30,163 nt of DNA, from assembly GCA_002449135.1 (NCBI GenBank), contig DKCH01000038.1:19741-49903 (forward strand), written 5' to 3'. The translations under genes and the position numbers were made by a program. The number at the start of each line of letters is the position of its first letter. Position 1 is the stretch's first letter. This stretch comes from Caryophanales bacterium UBA6879. GTDB taxonomy: Bacteria; Bacillota_I; Bacilli_A; RFN20; CAG-288. The notes beneath the pieces were generated by a model, which had not been told where the DNA came from, ran no database searches, and saw nothing but the letters and a program-made list of their open reading frames with translations. This document shows, piece by piece, positions 21,994 through 30,163 of this stretch.

Positions 21994-24900
21994 ATGAAAA
22001 AATCTAAACTTTTAGCTTTGCTTGTTGTCTTTTCTTCTTTTGTAGTTTCATGTACAAAAGTAGATAATTCTAATACATCCAGCAGTTTAGCTTCTTCTAC
22101 TTCTAGTGCTAATTCTGACGTTTTGAGTTCTGAAAATAATGAGCCTGCAAGTTCAAGTTCTTCTAGTGCGCCACTTACTAGTGTTGATCCTGCAACTTCT
22201 AAATGGAGTGAAGAAATTATTGCTCAAATGAAAGAAATTTTAGGCGGAAATGTTTTGCCTTATGTTGATTTGAATTCTAAGGATTTGGAAACTCAAGTTA
22301 ATGAAAATAATAAAGAAGATGATTATCGCACTTCTTTATCTATTACTGGTGGTGTTTTTATTGAAAGCATTTTAAATAAGGCTGTTAGCGAATTTGAAAA
22401 ATATAGTTGGACAGTCGTTAATTTTAATAATAAATTTTATGCTACAAGTGACACTTTGCATTTAGCAGTTACTATTTCTAAAAATGCTTCTAATTTAGTT
22501 GTGTTACAAGCTTGGTATAATGAACCTTTTGATAATACTGCTCTTACTGATTGGAAAGATATTACTAAAGCTCAATTAAAAGAATATTTTGGTACTTTTG
22601 ATATTCCCTTTGTTTATTTAGGTACTACTGATTATAAAACTAGTTATCAAGATGGTATTTTAACTATTACTGGTGGTATTTTTGATGAACAAGTCTATAC
22701 TTTATTTAAACAGGCTTATGAAGCTAAAGGTTTTACTGTTGGTTCTAAGGAAGATGATAATACTGTATTTTTAGCTTCTAAAGTAGTAAATGGTTCTACT
22801 ATTAATGTTAGTTTAAGTGAGGTGAATAATAAGGCTTCTTTAACTGTTTCTTTAAAAGAAGTTTTTAATAAAGATAATCAAATAGCTTGGTCTACTGCTA
22901 TTAATAAAGAAGCTAATTCTATTTTAAATGGTGAAGAATTACCTTATGTGTATTTAGGAACTACTTATCCTACTATTAATGCTTCTAGATCGAATACTCG
23001 TCAATTAGTTATTAAAGGTGGAATTTATGATGATTCTATTTTATCTAATTTCAAAAGTACTTTTACTTCTAATGGATATACTATAAGTGATGATACTGCA
23101 ACTGAAGTTAAAGTTAGTAAAGTAGTAAATAATTCTACTTTTTATGTAAAAGTTGAAAAAGTTACTAATGATCAAATAAGTTATCCACAATTAACATTAA
23201 CAAAAGTTGAAGCTTACGATAAACCTACTGATGGTGACTATACTAAAACTATTAAAGATGCTTTTAAAGCTAGTTTAAATGAAGATATTTCTTCTGTTTT
23301 ACCATACATTTATTTAGGAACAAAAGATTTAACATTTGCTAGTGATCCTAAGATAGCTAATAGATACTTAATTACTGGTGGAGCCTATGATGAAAGAATT
23401 TTAACTGATTTTGATAGTGTAATTAATCAGGATAATTCATGGGTTGTTGCTGATACTAATAGCGGTTCAAATTATGAGACATCAAAGGTTTTAAGAGTAG
23501 CTTTAAAATCAATAAATGGTGCTACTTATAAAGTTAGTTTATTTTATACTACCAGCGAATTAACTACTACTTATTTAGAAATTACTAAGTCTAGTAATAT
23601 TAGTTCACGTTCTGAGTGGTCTAATACTGCTAAAGAATTATTTACTAATACTTTAGGTGAAGGTATTGAAGTTCCATTTTTTGATACTAATGTTACTGGG
23701 TATGAAGTTAATTATAACCCTTATGGTGATTTAGCGTTTTCTTTTAATACTATTAATTCTTTTAATTATCGTTTATTAAATGTTTATGAAGCTTTTAAAA
23801 AGGCTAATTATACTGTGTCCTTATTTTATAAGGGTGATGTTACTACATATAAACAAGCCTTTATTCATAAACTTACTGCAACAAAGACTTTAGATGATGG
23901 AAGAGTATTAGAATTTACTTTTAATGCAAGTAATAGAGCTGATGGTGGCTATTATATGGCTGGCTTATTAAATATTAAACAAAAGTATGATTTAACTAAT
24001 AATAAGCAAACCGCTTGGCCTAAAACTATAAGTGATAAAATTAAAACAAGCTTTGGTAGTCTTGAAATTCCTTATTTCTATTTAGGAACTGATTTACCAT
24101 ATGTTTTAGATTCTTCTAACAGTTCATTTGAATTTAGAATTGTTGGTGGATCAAATGATAGTGATCAACCTACTATTTTTTTAGCTGATATTGAAAAAGC
24201 TTTACAAAATACTAGTTTTACAAAAGATGCAAGTTCTACTACTACTAAATTAGTTGCTAAGTATAAAAATGCTAATAATGATGTATTAACTTTGACATTT
24301 GGTTCTTTCGGTTCTCCAGCTAGATTCTATTTAGATGCTTCTCTTGTTGAAGGTTATAATCCTCAAACTTATACTTATGATCAAAATATTATTGATGTTT
24401 TGAATAAGAATCTTAATAATAATACTTTCCCTAACTTATATTTAGGTAGTAAAAAACTTACATATACCGAGAAAAAGATTATTGGTTCTACTAATGTAGT
24501 AAGTTTAGTTGGTGGAAAATTTAGTGATGAATTAATTACTTTTGCACAAGATGTCTTTAAAGGAGATTCTTTTAAAGATTGGAAAGTTAATAAAGATGAT
24601 TCTGAGCTTAATGGTTATAAAATTTTAAGTGATGATTCAACTATTAGATTTGAGTTAAAAGCAAATAATAATGACTTAGCTCAATTAGATATTTATTATG
24701 ATCCAGTTGTTAAAACAGTAGATACTGAACCTACTTCTTGGGAAGATTTAAATGATAGTACAGCAAGTGATGATAACAAATTAACTAAACTTATGAATGA
24801 TATATTCTTAGGTGAAAGTGTTACACCATTTATTTATAATGATTCTCAAACTGCTAAAGAAGATTTGATTCCTGAAGTTTTAAAACCTAGAGATGTAGTA

Positions 24901-25545
24901 AATTATAATAGAAGAATTACTCTACAAAATGAAAATGCTATTTATAATAATTACATGTTAGTTAAAACAATGAAGAAGTTACAAGCAGAGGGATTTGAAG
25001 TAACTTATGACCCTGTTGGAAATTCTACTTCATTTGATTATTATTTACCTAGCTTAAAAGCAAGTAAGACATTAAGTACTGGTTCTAAATTTAATATTAC
25101 TTATGAATCTTATAGTGCTGTTGATGCTAATAATAATGGATGGGATATATATATTGGTTATCTTCCATCTTATGATAAGTTTAATAATATTACTTCTTGG
25201 TCAGAATCTACTAGTAAAGTAATTAAGAGTGAATTAGGTGATTTACCTGTTCCTTATGTTAATTTAGGTGTAAATGAAGTTAAAATCCAAGCAAGTAAAA
25301 TTAATAATATGGTAACTATTACAGCTTATAATTTAAATGATACAGTATTAGCTAATCTTAAAGCTGCTTATGAAAAAGCAGGATGGAGCACATTATATTT
25401 TGTGGATGTTAATGATTCTTTAGATGAAATGATGCTTGTAGGAAGAATAACTTATAATAATAAGACTTACATGATGAAAGCTGAGCCAATTAAATTTGGT
25501 AATAATAATTATTTAAAACTTACTATTTATGAAGTAGAAGCTTAG
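21994..25545 (+). CDS. Giant lipoprotein with nine divergent repeats
   Basis: The start ATG at 21994 has AAAGGAG just upstream. The N-terminus MKKSKLLALLVVFSSFVVSC is a lipoprotein signal with lipobox cysteine 20, followed by a Ser/Asn/Thr-rich linker to about residue 65. The remaining 1183-aa chain is built from nine units beginning near residues 70, 187, 299, 416, 542, 675, 795, 916 and 1069. A typical unit opens with Trp (or Tyr), a helix, then P-Y/F-x-Y-L-G-T, followed by a strand containing I-T-G-G-x-Y-D and a late F-x-x-A/F-x-x-x-G-W/Y-T segment. Units 5 and 8 are the most diverged. It is exported and membrane-anchored. I do not recognise the repeat; binding of a cell-surface or plant polymer is possible given the pectate lyase next door. 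Confidence 0.85.
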   Translation: MKKSKLLALLVVFSSFVVSCTKVDNSNTSSSLASSTSSANSDVLSSENNEPASSSSSSAPLTSVDPATSKWSEEIIAQMKEILGGNVLPYVDLNSKDLETQVNENNKEDDYRTSLSITGGVFIESILNKAVSEFEKYSWTVVNFNNKFYATSDTLHLAVTISKNASNLVVLQAWYNEPFDNTALTDWKDITKAQLKEYFGTFDIPFVYLGTTDYKTSYQDGILTITGGIFDEQVYTLFKQAYEAKGFTVGSKEDDNTVFLASKVVNGSTINVSLSEVNNKASLTVSLKEVFNKDNQIAWSTAINKEANSILNGEELPYVYLGTTYPTINASRSNTRQLVIKGGIYDDSILSNFKSTFTSNGYTISDDTATEVKVSKVVNNSTFYVKVEKVTNDQISYPQLTLTKVEAYDKPTDGDYTKTIKDAFKASLNEDISSVLPYIYLGTKDLTFASDPKIANRYLITGGAYDERILTDFDSVINQDNSWVVADTNSGSNYETSKVLRVALKSINGATYKVSLFYTTSELTTTYLEITKSSNISSRSEWSNTAKELFTNTLGEGIEVPFFDTNVTGYEVNYNPYGDLAFSFNTINSFNYRLLNVYEAFKKANYTVSLFYKGDVTTYKQAFIHKLTATKTLDDGRVLEFTFNASNRADGGYYMAGLLNIKQKYDLTNNKQTAWPKTISDKIKTSFGSLEIPYFYLGTDLPYVLDSSNSSFEFRIVGGSNDSDQPTIFLADIEKALQNTSFTKDASSTTTKLVAKYKNANNDVLTLTFGSFGSPARFYLDASLVEGYNPQTYTYDQNIIDVLNKNLNNNTFPNLYLGSKKLTYTEKKIIGSTNVVSLVGGKFSDELITFAQDVFKGDSFKDWKVNKDDSELNGYKILSDDSTIRFELKANNNDLAQLDIYYDPVVKTVDTEPTSWEDLNDSTASDDNKLTKLMNDIFLGESVTPFIYNDSQTAKEDLIPEVLKPRDVVNYNRRITLQNENAIYNNYMLVKTMKKLQAEGFEVTYDPVGNSTSFDYYLPSLKASKTLSTGSKFNITYESYSAVDANNNGWDIYIGYLPSYDKFNNITSWSESTSKVIKSELGDLPVPYVNLGVNEVKIQASKINNMVTITAYNLNDTVLANLKAAYEKAGWSTLYFVDVNDSLDEMMLVGRITYNNKTYMMKAEPIKFGNNNYLKLTIYEVEA

Positions 25546-25562
25546 TAGTTAATAATTTTAAG

Positions 25563-25589
25563 GACTTGGTTATTAAACCAAGTCTTTTT
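25563..25589 (+). terminator. Intrinsic terminator after the repeat lipoprotein
   Basis: GACTTGGTT (25563-25571), loop ATTA, AACCAAGTC (25576-25584) and then five T form a strong hairpin with a T tract, so the lipoprotein is transcribed separately from the pectate lyase gene. Confidence 0.92.
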
Positions 25590-25687
25590 GTATTTTACGC
25601 ACAAAAATCTCTATATTATTGATTATTTGTTTGTTTTAATTAAAAATTGATTTTAAAATTTAAATGCTAAATAAAGGAAAAGTAATT

Positions 25688-27502
25688 ATGAAAAAGAATC
25701 AATTATTTAAAATGTTTGCTCTCTTAACTAGTTTTATCTTAACTAGTTGTACTGTTATTGAAAGCAATAGTAATTCAACTATTGTTAGTAGTAATAGTAG
25801 CAATAAGGAGACTAGCAGTATAGATAATAGTAATAGTAATAATAGCGTTCCTATTTCTAGTACAAGTTTTGAACAAGTTAGTTCTTCAAGTAATAAAGAA
25901 TCTAGTGAGTCTTATATTAGTTCAAGTTCAGAGGCTAAAACAGATGTACTTGAGGTTAAGGCAGTCGGTTTAAATAATCATATTAATTTAACTTTTTCAT
26001 ATAAGGATAATAAGTATTCTTCATGTAATATTTATTTTTCCAAAGATGGAATAAATTTTGTAAAAGTGACTGAAAAAGATGGATATGTTGATAATAATAG
26101 GGCAACAATATTAGGGCTTTTAAAAGGGACTTATTCTTTAAAAATTGTACCTTTATTAGATAATAGTGAAGTAAATGATTTAGCTGTTCTTGTAACTAAT
26201 ATTGAAGTAAGTGATTATGATAATTCAGGCTACGCAAATTTTAAAAATAGTAATGGTATAGGGGCATATAATAGCGATGGTACCTTAAAAGATAATGCTG
26301 ATGTTATTTATGTTAATGATACTAATAAAAATACTATTAAATATAACAATAAAACTGGTTTAGTTAATATTTTACAAAGTAAATTAAGTAAGCCACTAGC
26401 AGTAAGAATTGTTGGTTCTATTAATACTAATCAGTTTAAAGCGAAGAAATTTACACCATTTAGTAAAAATGAAAATCCAGAAGAAAATGTAGAGGCTTTT
26501 ACAAATACTTTAGAAACTACTTATCAGGAAAACTTAAATGGTTTAACCTGTAAAGTTTTTGGTAATAGTAAAGCAAAAGAAGTTTTAGAAAAAGCTAATG
26601 CTAATAGTGGATATATTTTTCAAAGTGCAAAAGCAAGTTATGATGATACTGATTCTGCTTTTAATAATTTAACTATTTCTAATGCTAAAGATTTAACTAT
26701 TGAAGGATTATTTGATGATGCTATTATTAATCAGTGGGGCATGACTTTTAAAGCTAGTTCTTCTATTTTAGTAAGAAATTTAACTTTTAGTAATTATCCT
26801 GAAGATGCCTGTGCTTTTGAAGGTAATTCTTCTGATCCAACTAAGTATAAAAATATGATGGTAACTCACTGTGTTTTTAATGTTGGTAAAAATAATTGGG
26901 ATTTAACTTATGAGCAAGATAAAAAAGAAGGTGATGGCTCTAATGATATTAAAGGAATTTCTAATTATACTTCTTCCTATAATATTTTTAATAATTGCCA
27001 TAAAACTGGTTTAATTGGTGGAAGTGATTCAACTTTAACAATGAATGTTACTATGCATCATAATTATTATAATTCTTGTAGTTCGAGAATGCCTTTAGGT
27101 AGACAAGCTAATATACATATGTATAACAATTATTATTACAAAGCAAGTAAGGGACAAGATATTAGGGCTAATGCTTTTGTTTTGTCAGAATATAATGTTT
27201 TTGATAATTGTCAGGATGCACAGTTAGTAAAAGATGGTGTAGTAATAAAATCTTATAAAGATACTTATAAGAATGGTAAGAACAATCATTCTAATGTTTC
27301 TACTGTTTCCTCAAGAGAACAAAAAGTAACCTCTAATAATTGTAAGCCTGATGGAAAAACTAATTATGCTAATTTTGATACTAATAAGGATCTTTTCTAT
27401 TATGATGAAATTAATAAAGTTAGTGATATTAGTAATTTAATAACAGATACTACTGACTTATTAAATTATTTAAAAATAAATGCTGGTATTGATTTAAAAT
27501 AA
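25688..27502 (+). CDS. Lipoprotein pectate lyase, PL1-type
   Basis: The start ATG at 25688 follows AAAGGAAAAG. The 604-aa product has the lipoprotein signal MKKNQLFKMFALLTSFILTSC with lipobox Cys21, a Ser/Asn-rich linker to about residue 85, an N-terminal beta-sandwich-like domain of about 90 residues, and a right-handed beta-helix domain of the PL1 pectate lyase type. Marks of the latter are LTIEGLFDDAIINQWG, DIKGISNYTSSYNIF for calcium binding, and TMHHNYYNSCSSRMPLGR, where Arg467 of the RxP motif is the catalytic base; NIHMYNNYYY follows. It should cleave polygalacturonan by beta-elimination at the cell surface with calcium. A clean internal GC-rich terminator is not seen after it. Confidence 0.88.
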   Translation: MKKNQLFKMFALLTSFILTSCTVIESNSNSTIVSSNSSNKETSSIDNSNSNNSVPISSTSFEQVSSSSNKESSESYISSSSEAKTDVLEVKAVGLNNHINLTFSYKDNKYSSCNIYFSKDGINFVKVTEKDGYVDNNRATILGLLKGTYSLKIVPLLDNSEVNDLAVLVTNIEVSDYDNSGYANFKNSNGIGAYNSDGTLKDNADVIYVNDTNKNTIKYNNKTGLVNILQSKLSKPLAVRIVGSINTNQFKAKKFTPFSKNENPEENVEAFTNTLETTYQENLNGLTCKVFGNSKAKEVLEKANANSGYIFQSAKASYDDTDSAFNNLTISNAKDLTIEGLFDDAIINQWGMTFKASSSILVRNLTFSNYPEDACAFEGNSSDPTKYKNMMVTHCVFNVGKNNWDLTYEQDKKEGDGSNDIKGISNYTSSYNIFNNCHKTGLIGGSDSTLTMNVTMHHNYYNSCSSRMPLGRQANIHMYNNYYYKASKGQDIRANAFVLSEYNVFDNCQDAQLVKDGVVIKSYKDTYKNGKNNHSNVSTVSSREQKVTSNNCKPDGKTNYANFDTNKDLFYYDEINKVSDISNLITDTTDLLNYLKINAGIDLK

Positions 27503-27806
27503 TTGTGAAAGAAAATTAATTATAGTTTAGTTAATTTGTTTATTTATTTTAAAAAGATAATTGTTAATTCTATAATTGTGTTTTATTTTTGATAAATTAA
27601 ATGTATTTGGTATTTTAATTATTAAAGAGGTTTTTAATATAAGATATTTTTTAGTTTTGTTATGTGTTTGTTAAATATTTTTTGTTTTTATTAAAAAGAA
27701 AAATATTAATTTTAATAATAGTTATTGTTGTCTGATTTTATTTTGAATTTATTTTTACTATATTTTAATTTTTTTGAAAATTTATCTATCTTTTTGTCTT
27801 GTTTTG
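27503..27806. other. AT-rich intergenic stretch
   Basis: No open frame of note, tRNA or repeat is seen. AAATTAA/TTAATTT (about 27512-27536) could fold weakly after the pectate lyase gene, but has no GC pairs. Several TTGAAT/TATATT-like hexamers occur, as expected by chance in such AT-rich sequence, and no promoter can be chosen with confidence. Confidence 0.4.
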
Positions 27807-27909
27807 CTTTACGATATTAAAGATAAAAACTAAATCTACACAATAATTGTGTTTGTTCTTCATTAGATGGGTAAAGTGTATCTTTTATTGTATCGTGAAG
27901 TTTAGTTTT
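27807..27909 (+). promoter_or_regulatory. Potentially structured 5' leader of guaB
   Basis: CTTTACGATA (27807-27816) can pair with TATCGTGAAG (27891-27900), 10 bp with one G-U; inside it AAAGATA (27819-27825) pairs with TATCTTT (27879-27885), and ACACA/TGTGT forms a small hairpin at 27838-27852. In addition AAAACTAAA (27826-27834), inside the stem, is exactly complementary to TTTAGTTTT (27901-27909), just outside it, which would form a pseudoknot or an alternative fold. The SD AGGGGG at 27926-27931 follows. It does not match the purine or PRPP riboswitches I know. Confidence 0.4.
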
Positions 27910-27936
27910 ACTTATATTCAAAAATAGGGGGAAATA

Positions 27937-29400
27937 ATGAAATTAGAAAAAATTAGACTAGGATTAACTTATGATGATGTTTTATTAGTACCGCAAAAAT
28001 CTGAAATTTTACCATCTTTGGTTACTATTAAAACTCATTTAACACCAGAAATTGAATTAAATGTTCCTTTTGTTTCTTCAGCTATGGATACTGTTACTGA
28101 ATATCAAATGGCTATTGCTATTGCTAGAGAGGGTGGTTTAGGTTTTATTCATAAGAATATGTCTGTTGAAGAGCAGGCTAGACAAGTTAAATTAGTTAAG
28201 CAAAAACAATCAGGAATGATTTCTAATCCTATTACTTTACAAGAGGATAATACTATTTTAGACGCCGTGAATATTTTAGATCATTACCATATTTCTGGTT
28301 TACCTGTTGTTGATAAAAAAGGTAAATTAATCGGTATTATTACTAATAGGGATTTAAAGTATTTAAAACACGATGACACTAAAATTAGTAAGGTAATGAC
28401 TCATGATCATTTAATAACTGCTAAGGTTGGTACTTCTTTAGAAGAGGCAAGTAAAATGCTTTGGCAGCATCGTATTGAAAAGTTACCTATTGTGGATGAT
28501 AATTTTGTTTTAAAAGGTTTAATTACTTCTAAGGATATTGATAATGAAGAAAAATATCCTTTAGCTAGTAAAGATAGCTTAGGTAGATTACGTTGTGGTG
28601 CTGCTATTGGTGTTAATCCAACTTCCATGGAAAGAGCAGATGCCTTAATTAAAGCTGGGGTTGATGTTATTACTGTTGATTCAGCACATGGACATTCTCA
28701 CAATGTTATTGAGTTAGTAAGAAATTTACGTTCTGCTTATCCAAATTTGAATTTGGTCGCTGGTAATATTGTTACAGCTCAGGCTGCTAAAGAATTAATA
28801 GAGGCAGGAGTGAATACAGTTAAAGTTGGTATTGGTCCGGGTTCTATTTGCACTACTAGAGTAGTGGCTGGTGTTGGTGTTCCACAAATGACTGCTGTTG
28901 ATGATGTTGCTTCTTATTGTAAAGATAAGAATGTTTGTGTAATTGCTGATGGTGGTATTAAATATTCTGGGGATATTGTAAAAGCTTTGGCAGTTGGTGC
29001 TAATACTGTCATGCTTGGTTCTTTACTTGCTGGTTGTACTGAAGCTCCAGGTGAAGAATTAATCTATCAAGGTAGAAAATATAAGTCTTATGTTGGTATG
29101 GGTTCATTAGTAGCGATGAAAAGAGGCTCAGCAGATCGTTATTTCCAGTCTAGTAAAACCGAAGCTAAGAAACTTGTTCCAGAAGGCATTGAAGGAAGAG
29201 TAGCTTTTAAAGGTGATGTTAGTGATACCATTTATCAATTAGCTGGTGGTTTAAAAGCTGGTATGGGATATATGGGAGCAGAAAATATTGAAGAGTTACA
29301 AAAAAGAGCAGTATTTATTCAAATTACTAATGCTGGTTTAAAAGAAAGTCATCCTCATGATGTTGATATTACTGTTGAAGCTCCAAATTATACTAAATAA
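27937..29400 (+). CDS. guaB: IMP dehydrogenase
   Basis: The 487-aa protein is full-length IMP dehydrogenase. It has the TIM-barrel start LTYDDVLLVP, two CBS domains (about residues 95-205: MISNPITL, KVMTHDHLI), the GAAIGVNP strand, the substrate loop GIGPGSICTTR with catalytic Cys305, and the flap region YVGMGSLVAMKRGSADRYFQ. It oxidises IMP to XMP with NAD+, the first step to GMP. It begins after an AGGGGG site. guaA starts 3 bases after its stop, so the two GMP-synthesis steps are one operon. The region upstream may form a structured regulatory leader. Confidence 0.98.
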   Translation: MKLEKIRLGLTYDDVLLVPQKSEILPSLVTIKTHLTPEIELNVPFVSSAMDTVTEYQMAIAIAREGGLGFIHKNMSVEEQARQVKLVKQKQSGMISNPITLQEDNTILDAVNILDHYHISGLPVVDKKGKLIGIITNRDLKYLKHDDTKISKVMTHDHLITAKVGTSLEEASKMLWQHRIEKLPIVDDNFVLKGLITSKDIDNEEKYPLASKDSLGRLRCGAAIGVNPTSMERADALIKAGVDVITVDSAHGHSHNVIELVRNLRSAYPNLNLVAGNIVTAQAAKELIEAGVNTVKVGIGPGSICTTRVVAGVGVPQMTAVDDVASYCKDKNVCVIADGGIKYSGDIVKALAVGANTVMLGSLLAGCTEAPGEELIYQGRKYKSYVGMGSLVAMKRGSADRYFQSSKTEAKKLVPEGIEGRVAFKGDVSDTIYQLAGGLKAGMGYMGAENIEELQKRAVFIQITNAGLKESHPHDVDITVEAPNYTK

Positions 29401-29402
29401 AT

Positions 29403-30163
29403 ATGAAGAATAATATAAACGCAGATACTATCTTAGTTTTAGACTTTGGTAGTCAATATAATCAATTAATAGCTAGAAGAATTCGTGAGAATCATGTTTA
29501 TTCTGAACTAGTTGATCACACTATTAAAGCCAGTGAAATAAAAGCTAATCCTCATATTGTTGGTATTGTTTTTTCTGGTGGACCTAAGTCAGTTAATGAT
29601 AAAGATGCTTATTTAGTTGATCCTGAAATTTTTAATTTAGGTTTACCAATTTTAGGTATATGTTATGGTATGCAGCTTACTGTTAAATTATTTAATGGTA
29701 AAGTTGAAGCTTTATCGCAAAAAGAATATGGTGCTAGTGAAATTGAAATTCTGCATAATTCTTTGCTTTTTAAAGGTTTACCTAATAAGCAACAGGTTTG
29801 GATGTCTCATGGTGATTCAGTTTCTAATGTTCCTTATGGATTTGAGGTTTTAGCAAAGACTTCAAATAATGTAATTGCTAGTTTAGAAAATAAAGATAAA
29901 AATATTTATTTGTTGCAGTTTCATCCAGAAGTTAGAAATTCTATTTATGGGAATCAAATTCTTGCTAATTTTGTTTTTAATATTTGTAAAGCAAAAGCTA
30001 ATTGGTCCATGGAATCTTATATTGATTATCAAGTTAAAAAAATTAGGGAAGAAGTAGGAAATCAAAAAGTTTTATGTGCTTTATCTGGGGGAGTTGATTC
30101 TTGCGTTACAGCTTGTTTAATTTCTAAAGCTATTGGTGAGAATTTAACATGTATGTTTATTGA
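29403..30163 (+). CDS. guaA: GMP synthase (glutamine-hydrolysing), 5' part
   Basis: The frame starts at an ATG two bases after the guaB stop, without a ribosome binding site, and is open to the end of the window. The 253 residues seen contain the class I glutamine amidotransferase domain with LVLDFGSQYNQLIARRIRE, the nucleophile Cys87 in GICYGMQ, and His174/Glu176 in FHPE, then the start of the ATP-pyrophosphatase domain with the P-loop SGGVDS (228-233). The enzyme makes GMP from XMP, glutamine and ATP. The dimerisation domain and the rest lie beyond the window. Confidence 0.97.
   Translation, partial: MKNNINADTILVLDFGSQYNQLIARRIRENHVYSELVDHTIKASEIKANPHIVGIVFSGGPKSVNDKDAYLVDPEIFNLGLPILGICYGMQLTVKLFNGKVEALSQKEYGASEIEILHNSLLFKGLPNKQQVWMSHGDSVSNVPYGFEVLAKTSNNVIASLENKDKNIYLLQFHPEVRNSIYGNQILANFVFNICKAKANWSMESYIDYQVKKIREEVGNQKVLCALSGGVDSCVTACLISKAIGENLTCMFI

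Noticed and set aside
27807..27936. Guanine/adenine or PRPP-ppGpp (ykkC) riboswitch before guaB
   Set aside because: The conserved loop and junction sequences of these classes are not present; only the generic stem structure is.
29665..29853. A 62-aa plus-strand open frame
   Set aside because: It is an alternative frame inside guaA, whose amidotransferase motifs run through the same bases.

Overview
The window is very AT-rich double-stranded bacterial DNA that uses the standard code (TGG for Trp; TGA ends genes such as hprK and the Kef-type antiporter). HprK, a Crh-like HPr paralogue, WhiA, Lgt, PpaX, a cre-like site, two lipoproteins with Ser/Asn-rich linkers and a lipoprotein pectate lyase together suggest an uncultured gut-type member of the Bacilli (Bacillota), in the low-GC lineages near the Erysipelotrichales/RF39-RFN20 groups. 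The species cannot be named from this sequence.

Region 1 (1-6771) is accessory DNA: a partial membrane protein and a small unknown gene on the minus strand, a long imperfect palindrome, an XRE repressor plus ImmA/IrrE-type protease under a promoter with a built-in operator, and then the most unusual part of the window. This is a cassette of DUF4417 protein, 165-aa putative BECR-fold nuclease toxin and small acidic putative immunity protein, present twice (2104-3656 and 4894-6739) with the same gene order and the same start/stop overlaps. Copy 1 looks intact. Copy 2 has an in-frame TGA in its DUF4417 gene and an A8 frameshift in its toxin, yet carries two immunity paralogues. A frameshifted DUF4926-like gene and an unrecognised reverse-strand gene lie between the copies. 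A terminator closes the region, just before a tRNA-Lys gene.

Region 2 (6888-9918) is chromosomal: tRNA-Lys(CUU) and a Crh-like HPr-family gene on the minus strand, the latter with a cre-like box between its -35 and -10. On the plus strand follow an MBL-fold hydrolase, an RsuA-type pseudouridine synthase and an alkaline-phosphatase-superfamily phosphodiesterase.

Region 3 (9923-14710) holds a metal-resistance operon (CadC/SmtB-type ArsR sensor plus a CPC-type Zn/Cd/Pb ATPase behind a TGAA-N6-TTCA operator), a PfkB sugar kinase with an apparently leaderless GTG start, and a Kef-type cation:proton antiporter.

Region 4 (14799-21915) is a conserved Bacilli-like cluster: uvrA, then tightly packed hprK-lgt-ppaX-trxB-whiA with overlapping or abutting ends. 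HprK here is the expected kinase for the Crh-like protein in region 2, PpaX would remove the PPi that HprK releases when acting as phosphorylase, and Lgt would acylate lipoproteins such as the two downstream.

Region 5 (21994-27502) encodes a 1183-aa lipoprotein built of nine divergent repeats of about 115-150 aa, and a 604-aa lipoprotein pectate lyase of PL1 type. Region 6 (27503-30163) has a 434-bp non-coding stretch that ends in a potentially structured leader, then guaB and the start of guaA, which runs off the window.
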